Shown here: positions 58,520 to 64,000 of the stretch, piece by piece
Layout: each line of letters begins with the position of its first letter
How positions within the stretch are numbered: position 1 is the stretch's first letter
Assembly (NCBI GenBank): GCA_009740415.1
Contig: WOYE01000009.1
Coordinates: forward strand, 1,240,001 to 1,304,000
Length of the DNA: 64,000 nt
Source of the DNA: Planococcaceae bacterium Storch 2/2-2
GTDB lineage: Bacteria > Bacillota > Bacilli > Bacillales_A > Planococcaceae
Direction: 5' to 3'
The notes under the pieces: generated by a model
The model's input: the letters and a program-made list of their open reading frames with translations, nothing else
Databases searched by the model: none
What the model was told of the DNA's origin: nothing
Translations under genes and position numbers: made by a program

Positions 58520-58537
58520 CGACTCCTTTTTTTATGA

Positions 58538-59059
58538 TCAATCGTAACGTTCTTCGTATCCTTCAGGGATTTTCGGTTCGTTCATAACGAATGCAGGGCG
58601 ATCGACTTCATACGCCTCTTCGTAAATGACGACCGTATCTGCGAAAATGTCGTGCAATGCTTCTTTATGTGGCATTACCGCAGCGAGTAAATAAGGGAAG
58701 TACGTCATTTTTGAAATGAATCGACCGAACCATTCACGGAAGACGACTGCTCCCCACGTCACCGGCGTTCCGTCTTTCATGACGACACGAATGCCAAAAA
58801 TCATTTTACCTAACGTTTGACCGAACGATTTCGTCATCAAGAGGAAATAAGTGAAAAAGACGACGAACATCGTCACTTTAAACGGTGTAAATAGTAACCA
58901 AGCGGGGCTTTCAATCGTCCAATGCATCGCTCGAAAAATCGGTTTAACGACCAATCCGCCGAGCGAGGCGACGACGATGCTATCGACGAGAAACGCCCAA
59001 AAACGAATCCAAAATCCTGCATACTTCGGGCGATACCCGAATTCATTCGTTTGTTCCAT
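58538..59059 (-). CDS. yteJ: RDD family membrane protein (YteJ-like)
   Basis: 173 residues with the RDD domain: YAGFWIRFWAFLVDSIVVASLGG (Arg/Asp pair), two further hydrophobic segments, and SFGQTLGKMIFGIRVV. Function unknown; directly after sppA by 12 bases as in Bacillus, where the pair is yteI-yteJ. GAGGGG before the ATG. Confidence 0.87.
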   Translation of the reverse strand: MEQTNEFGYRPKYAGFWIRFWAFLVDSIVVASLGGLVVKPIFRAMHWTIESPAWLLFTPFKVTMFVVFFTYFLLMTKSFGQTLGKMIFGIRVVMKDGTPVTWGAVVFREWFGRFISKMTYFPYLLAAVMPHKEALHDIFADTVVIYEEAYEVDRPAFVMNEPKIPEGYEERYD

Positions 59060-59071
59060 CGTAACCCCTCC

Positions 59072-60082
59072 TTACTGTTCACCGTATAAGTACATCATGC
59101 GCGGTGCGCTATTTTCAGACATTAATTTCGTTAACAATTGTGTTTCAAAATCCGGGTTGATCCACTGTTGTACTTTCATACCGAATAGTGAGCGTAACGA
59201 CTCTTCTGGAACGTACGTGACGACAGCTGCGTCTTCTAACGATTGCTCTTCTTTCATCGCAGCGATGACGTCTTCATACTTCCCAAAATCGTCCGCTAAT
59301 CCTGCTTCAATCGCTTGACGTCCGTTCATAATACGTCCGTCCGCTACTTTTTTCACGTCTTCTACTTTCATATCGCGACCTTTCGCGATAATGCTGACGA
59401 AACGTTCATACGAATCGTTGACCATTTCTTGCAACAACGCACGTTCATCGTCGCGCATTTCACGGTTCGGACTCATCATATCTTTGTACGGTCCTGTTTT
59501 AATCGTATTGAAATCGATTCCGATTCGTTCAGCTAACTTCGCATAGTTTAAACTTTGCATAATGACACCGATCGATCCTGTAATCGTTTCTTGGTTGACG
59601 AAAATTTTCGTCGCAGGTGCACTGACGTAATAACCGCCTGATGCTGCCATCCCTCCCATTGAAACGTACACTGGAATTTCACGATTTTCCATAATCGAGA
59701 CGATGCCGTCATAAATATCTGCTGATTCTAACACACCGCCACCTGGTGAATTGACGCGTAAAATGACGCCTTTCACCGTCGGATCTTCTTCAATATTTTT
59801 TAGCTGTTCCATAAAAAAGGCATGGTCATAACCTGCTCCACCGAGCAATCCTGCATTCCCAGCATCTTGAATGACTCCGTCTAAAGAAAGAGTGACGATT
59901 TTTTCATCCATATTTCCTTTTTCAATGACATCTACCGCGCTCGTGCTACTCGCTTCTTCTGCGATCGCATCCATAAATGAACTCATGTCGCGCGTAAACG
60001 CAAACGACAACGTATTCACTCCGATCGAGACGACGACGAGCGCTGCGACGACAGCGACTGCAATCCAACGTTTCACATTCAT
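59072..60082 (-). CDS. sppA: signal peptide peptidase SppA
   Basis: 336 residues, membrane-anchored serine protease. N-terminal transmembrane segment (about 5-28), ClpP-like fold with LRVNSPGGGVLESADIYDGI, catalytic Ser in MGGMAASGGYYVSAP, and the catalytic Lys in the following helix region (GPYKDMMSPNREM). Cuts leftover signal peptides in the membrane. AGGAGAG before the ATG. Confidence 0.94.
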   Translation of the reverse strand: MNVKRWIAVAVVAALVVVSIGVNTLSFAFTRDMSSFMDAIAEEASSTSAVDVIEKGNMDEKIVTLSLDGVIQDAGNAGLLGGAGYDHAFFMEQLKNIEEDPTVKGVILRVNSPGGGVLESADIYDGIVSIMENREIPVYVSMGGMAASGGYYVSAPATKIFVNQETITGSIGVIMQSLNYAKLAERIGIDFNTIKTGPYKDMMSPNREMRDDERALLQEMVNDSYERFVSIIAKGRDMKVEDVKKVADGRIMNGRQAIEAGLADDFGKYEDVIAAMKEEQSLEDAAVVTYVPEESLRSLFGMKVQQWINPDFETQLLTKLMSENSAPRMMYLYGEQ

Positions 60083-60100
60083 ACAATCTCTCCTTTAAAA

Positions 60101-61306
60101 TTATAATAAATCTTCAAATTCATATTGCTTGTTACGATTCGTTGAAACGACGATTTCTCGGTTTGCGACTGCACGCTCGATCATTTCTGTAAAATCGACC
60201 GAACGTTCAAAACGTTTCACTTGCTCTAATTTCGGCTTCGTTTTCGGGTTCGACGGTGTGAAAATCGTACAACAATCTTCATACGGACGAATCGAAATAT
60301 CATACGTTCCAATTTTTTTCGACAAGTCGATAATTTCAATTTTGTCGTACGTGACGAGTGGTCGTAAAACAGGTGTCGACGTGACCGCATTGATCGCTGT
60401 CATACTTTCTAGCGTTTGGCTCGCTACTTGTCCGAGGCTTTCACCTGTCACGATCGCTTGCAATTCACGTTCTTCTCGAACACGGTCTGCAATTTGTAAC
60501 ATGAGGCGACGCGTCGTCGTCATCGATAAGTTTTCAGGAATCGACTCCGCGATCGTCTTTTGAATTTCAGTGAACGGAATGACGTGCACTTTAACCGTCG
60601 GGCCGTACTCACTCAATTGCTCCGCTAAATCGATCACTTTCTCCGTCGCAAAATCACTCGTGTACGGTGGACTTGCAAAGTGGATCGCTTCGAGAGCGAC
60701 ACCGCGCTTCATCATTAAATAACCAGCGACCGGACTATCGATTCCACCTGATAACATGAGCAATGAACGACCGCTTGCTCCGACTGGCATACCGCCTGCT
60801 CCTTCGTAACGAATCGATGAAAGTTGCGCTTCGTGACGACGAATGTCGACGTGTAACAAAAGATCAGGCTCTTTCATTTTAACGGTTAGCCCGTCCACGT
60901 TGCGAAGAACTTGTTCGCCGACGATTTGTTGAATGTCGTGCGTCCGATGAGGGAACGTTTTATCCGCTCGCTTCACTTCGACTTTGAACGTCTTTCCTTC
61001 CGGCTCACTCGCTCGAACGACTTCGATCGCACGTTGACAAATAGCGTCCATATCCGGTTCGCACGTAGCGATTGGACTGTACGATTGAATGCCGAAAATA
61101 TGTTGCAAACGGTCGATCACCTCTTCTAACTGTTCACTGTCATTTGAATGAATAAACATTCGATCGCGTTCCGCTCGAATCGTCACACTTTCTAAATCTT
61201 TCAAACGAAACTTCACGTTTCGACGTAATTGTTGAACGAATAAATTACGGTTACGCCCTTTCAAAGATAGTTCGCCGTAACGGATAATTAGTTGATTCCA
61301 TTTCAT
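60101..61306 (-). CDS. thiI: tRNA 4-thiouridine sulfurtransferase ThiI
   Basis: 401 residues. N-terminal ferredoxin-like and THUMP domains (about 1-170), then the PP-loop ATP site LMLSGGIDSPVAGYLMMKRG. No rhodanese domain, as in other Firmicutes; sulfur would come directly from the adjacent cysteine desulfurase. Makes 4-thiouridine in tRNA and possibly helps thiazole synthesis. Confidence 0.95.
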   Translation of the reverse strand: MKWNQLIIRYGELSLKGRNRNLFVQQLRRNVKFRLKDLESVTIRAERDRMFIHSNDSEQLEEVIDRLQHIFGIQSYSPIATCEPDMDAICQRAIEVVRASEPEGKTFKVEVKRADKTFPHRTHDIQQIVGEQVLRNVDGLTVKMKEPDLLLHVDIRRHEAQLSSIRYEGAGGMPVGASGRSLLMLSGGIDSPVAGYLMMKRGVALEAIHFASPPYTSDFATEKVIDLAEQLSEYGPTVKVHVIPFTEIQKTIAESIPENLSMTTTRRLMLQIADRVREERELQAIVTGESLGQVASQTLESMTAINAVTSTPVLRPLVTYDKIEIIDLSKKIGTYDISIRPYEDCCTIFTPSNPKTKPKLEQVKRFERSVDFTEMIERAVANREIVVSTNRNKQYEFEDLL

Positions 61307-61319
61307 TGTTCTATTCTCC

Positions 61320-62441
61320 TCACTTTATTAAGTCGTTAAGTCGTTGCAACGATTCGATGAGACGCTCGATATCACTTTTCGTATTCACCGTACCGAAACT
61401 GATCCGAATGACACCTTGTCGATAGTCTTTCGGGACGGCGATCGCTTCGATCACATGACTGACTAAGCCATCCGATGAAGAGCAAGCGCTCGAGGTCGAC
61501 ACGTAAATGTCATCTCGTTGCAAATGGTTCAGTGCGATTTCACCGCGAATGTTTTTAAAAGCGAGTGCGGTAATGTGGCTGGCACTCGCAGTCGGCGCAA
61601 GAACACGAACCGTTTCGAGTGATTGACAAGCGTCTAGTAACATACGTTTCCATTCAACAAATGGCTCTCTCTCTCGTTCAACGGCAGCGAGCCGCATCGC
61701 TTTTGCGAGCGATACCGCACCATTTACCGCTACCGTTCCGCTACGATACCCACTTTCTTGACCACCTCCGACAGCGATCGCCGCAAGCGGGTAACGGTGG
61801 CGCATGACGAGCGCCCCTGTCCCTTTCATTCCGTTCACTTTATGACCGGAAATCGTTAAAGCATCGACTTCTAGTTCGTCGAACGTGACTAGTAATTTGC
61901 CGAAACTTTGTACCGTATCGGTATGGAAAAATGCATTCGTCTTCTCTCGTGCAAGGCGCGCCATTTTTCGGATCGGTTGAACCGAACCGATTTCATTGTT
62001 GACGTGCATCACCGAAATGATCGCAACATCATCGGTTAACAGCCGTTCGTAAGCATGCCAATCGACGACCCCTTCTTCATCGACGGGAATCGTCTCTACT
62101 CGCCATCCTTCTTCTTTTAATACAGCAGCTGCTTCCCGAACGGAAGCATGTTCAATCGATGAAATTAAAACGGTATTTCCTTTTTTTCGATTCGCGCGCG
62201 CGTACCCGATGAGCGCTAAATTGTTCGCTTCGGTGCCGCCTGATGTGAAAATGACTTCCCCGTTTGGAACGGTGAGCAATTGCTTCACTTGTTCGCGTGC
62301 ACGCTCTAACAAATGGTTCGCTTCTACTCCGAGCCCGTGAATCGAAGCGGGGTTAGCGAAGTAACGCTCACTCACTTGAACGTACGTTCGAACGACTTCT
62401 TCAGCTGGTGGAGTCGTCGCTCCATTATCTAAATAAATCAA
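61320..62441 (-). CDS. cysteine desulfurase (NifZ/IscS-like) paired with ThiI
   Basis: 373 residues, PLP enzyme. PLP lysine in ISGHKVNGMKGTGAL, substrate-binding SGGTEANNLA and MHVNNEIGSVQP, catalytic cysteine in STSSACSS. Corresponds to Bacillus NifZ, the ThiI-dedicated desulfurase. Start is TTG at 62441 with AAGGAG 7 bases upstream and the usual MIYLDNGATT start. 13 bases before thiI. Confidence 0.94.
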   Translation of the reverse strand: MIYLDNGATTPPAEEVVRTYVQVSERYFANPASIHGLGVEANHLLERAREQVKQLLTVPNGEVIFTSGGTEANNLALIGYARANRKKGNTVLISSIEHASVREAAAVLKEEGWRVETIPVDEEGVVDWHAYERLLTDDVAIISVMHVNNEIGSVQPIRKMARLAREKTNAFFHTDTVQSFGKLLVTFDELEVDALTISGHKVNGMKGTGALVMRHRYPLAAIAVGGGQESGYRSGTVAVNGAVSLAKAMRLAAVEREREPFVEWKRMLLDACQSLETVRVLAPTASASHITALAFKNIRGEIALNHLQRDDIYVSTSSACSSSDGLVSHVIEAIAVPKDYRQGVIRISFGTVNTKSDIERLIESLQRLNDLIK

Positions 62442-62498
62442 TTTTTAACTCCTTTCAATATGAAAGCCACCAGCAACGATGTGCGGTGGCTATTGAAT

Positions 62499-64000
62499 TC
62501 ATACGTTTTCATTTAAAAGTTGCTCAATTTTACTCATCGCACCTGGTTCGACATCTTCAACCGCGGTTCCCGCTGTTTCCAACGCCATTTCATAGCGTGC
62601 TTCTAAAAAGTATTGTTCGGCTTCGCTCATCCGTTGATCGAACGTGTCATGTGATCCGCGGTACCGATTGCCGTAACGAACGATCGCTTCGAAAAGAGAC
62701 GCGTCATGAATGAGGTCTTCGATCCGCTCGGCGACGTCGTGAACTTCTTCATCCGCTTCTTGCAAATGTTCTTCTGCCATCTTCATATTAATAGGCTCCG
62801 CACTTAAACAGCGGTTCACAACGTACAATTGCTCGGCTGCTTGTTCCAATCGAACGTCGATCGTCTCAGGAATGCCTGGTAAATTGCTCGTTTGCAACTT
62901 CCGTTCGGACAATTGAAGCGTGCGAGTCAACTCATCAACAGACGATTTTACACGATTTTCATCAATTCGTAAACGTTTAATCCGATCTTCAAAGGCGATC
63001 ACTTCTTCTTCGCACTGTTCCGCTTCTTCGACTAGTCGTTTCAAATCTTCAGCGACGAGTGCGTACGGTATTTTCTCTTTCGTCAACGAATGAACGAGCG
63101 GCTCATAACTTTGACGAATGTAGCTAAGCTCTTGAAGTTTACGTTCGGGGAAATCCGTTTCTTCTTCTTCCAGTTCATAACTTTCTTGGATCTCTTCCGC
63201 TTCGCTTTCTAAAGCACGCGTTTTCGTTAACAAGTCGATAATATGTTTTCGACTCTCTTCGAAATGGTGGTGAACGTAACGACGCGATTCGTATTCTTTT
63301 TCTAAGCCTTCATAAAAAATATCGAACTGTTCTTCTAAAAACTCAACTTCTCCTTGAACGTATTCGATATCGAGTTCTTTCACTTGGCGTTCTAAATAGA
63401 CGAGCGCCTCTTCAATTTCTTCGAGTTGTTCATGAATACGTAAATGATACAAGTCATACCCTTGCTCTTCCATTTCGAGAACACCATTTTTCAACTCTCG
63501 AATCATTTCAGGTAGCGTTTTTTTCAAAGAAGTTAAGACGTTCGGCGTTTCACGTACGAGCATGAACAGTTGCTTTCCTTCTTCCGCTAACTCGTCGACG
63601 AGTGCATCAGCTGTTACGTAATTGCCTTCCTCGATCAAAGCATCGTATTGCTCAAATTTCGGTACGAGCTGTTCGAGTCGCTCTTCGATCGGACCGAACG
63701 CACGTCCGTAGTCGTGTTGATGAGCGAGAATCGCTTTACGAGCTGCACGGTACTTATCTTGCAACGTTTCGATTTCAATTCGGCTTCGCTCTTCACTTCC
63801 GACGAGCTCGTCAAGCTCTTGTAAAATTCGATCCTTTTGTTCGACACATTGTTCGATCAACGAGGCAGCCGCTACTTCAAGTGCTGTCGATTTTTTAAAT
63901 TGAAAACGTTGAAGCGCTTCTTCCGCCTCGAACAACAATCCATCCAACTTCGGTATTTTCGTATCTGTCACTTCTAACCATTCGTTTCTCCATCGTTCAA
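62499..64000 (-). CDS. ezrA: septation ring formation regulator EzrA, partial (5' end outside window)
   Basis: About 500 residues visible of an expected 560-570. Almost entirely charged coiled coil (spectrin-like repeats). The frame is open to the window edge, reading ERWRNEWLEVTDTKIPKL, which matches EzrA just after its missing N-terminal membrane anchor (about 65 residues). An internal GTG at 63971 is not a real start. EzrA controls FtsZ ring number and peptidoglycan synthesis. A weak hairpin (62465-62491) follows. Confidence 0.92.
   Translation of the reverse strand, partial: ERWRNEWLEVTDTKIPKLDGLLFEAEEALQRFQFKKSTALEVAAASLIEQCVEQKDRILQELDELVGSEERSRIEIETLQDKYRAARKAILAHQHDYGRAFGPIEERLEQLVPKFEQYDALIEEGNYVTADALVDELAEEGKQLFMLVRETPNVLTSLKKTLPEMIRELKNGVLEMEEQGYDLYHLRIHEQLEEIEEALVYLERQVKELDIEYVQGEVEFLEEQFDIFYEGLEKEYESRRYVHHHFEESRKHIIDLLTKTRALESEAEEIQESYELEEEETDFPERKLQELSYIRQSYEPLVHSLTKEKIPYALVAEDLKRLVEEAEQCEEEVIAFEDRIKRLRIDENRVKSSVDELTRTLQLSERKLQTSNLPGIPETIDVRLEQAAEQLYVVNRCLSAEPINMKMAEEHLQEADEEVHDVAERIEDLIHDASLFEAIVRYGNRYRGSHDTFDQRMSEAEQYFLEARYEMALETAGTAVEDVEPGAMSKIEQLLNENV

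Noticed and set aside
62460-62495. Hairpin AGCCACC/GGTGGCT after ezrA as a terminator
   Set aside because: Stem is only 7 bp and the following sequence has just three U residues, so termination is doubtful.

Overview
The window is a stretch of bacterial core chromosome from the Bacillales (Firmicutes). The gene order iscS-thiI-sppA-yteJ-ytxK, dnaE-nrnA-ytpI-ytoI-ytkL, gntR-accDA-pfkA-pyk, citZ-icd-mdh, phoPR-polA-mutM-coaE, gapB, nrdR-dnaB-dnaI, thrS, infC-rpmI-rplT is the well-known Bacillus order. The sporulation genes that interrupt it in Bacillus subtilis (ytfJ, ytrHI, ytxC, ytaF) are not seen. Together with the HemAT/catalase/cydABCD block this points to a non-sporulating lineage; Exiguobacterium is my best guess, by inference only. 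No tRNA, rRNA, prophage, CRISPR array or intact insertion sequence was found.

Layout. 1-6.1 kb: recQ (cut by the left edge), psd and a DedA protein, then a five-gene thiamine-precursor import operon (thiY-like, thiamine-binding protein, thiX, thiZ, TatD-like hydrolase) behind a TPP riboswitch. 6.1-18 kb: oxygen and envelope genes, namely cytochrome bd (cydABDC), catalase with PerR/Fur-like boxes, HemAT aerotaxis transducer, DUF368 transporter and PdaC-like deacetylase. 18-23.7 kb: yumC, a small DUF6509-type protein, fhs, a YogA-like dehydrogenase, and a three-gene set (DUF1294, dimeric dUTPase, XRE regulator). 23.7-30.7 kb: infC-rpmI-rplT with an L20-type leader and an AUU start, thrS with a threonine T-box, and nrdR-dnaB-dnaI. 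30.7-31 kb: a decayed IS3-family transposase tail. 31-43.4 kb: gapB, coaE, mutM, polA, phoR-phoP with a MaoC-like gene, mdh, icd, citZ and an fxsA broken by one stop codon. 43.4-52.9 kb: pyk, pfkA, accA, accD, a FadR-type GntR regulator with a perfect palindromic operator, dnaE and nrnA. 53-64 kb: ytpI, ytoI, ytkL, ald, a universal stress protein, ytxK, RDD protein, sppA, thiI, iscS and ezrA (cut by the right edge).

Working together. GntR-AccDA-PfkA-Pyk read as one operon that ties fatty acid precursor supply to lower glycolysis, with the regulator probably controlling its own promoter. CitZ-Icd-Mdh form the first part of the TCA cycle under a probable cre site. IscS and ThiI supply sulfur for thiamine and 4-thiouridine, complementing the riboswitch-controlled import operon. 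CydABDC, KatA and HemAT form a local oxygen and peroxide response neighbourhood.

I do not see a large undescribed system. The best leads are smaller: the TatD-like hydrolase inside the TPP-controlled operon, the single-stop fxsA, the short PhoR without an extracytoplasmic sensor domain, the FadR-type operator over a glycolysis/lipid operon, the IS3 relic, and several unassigned palindromes.
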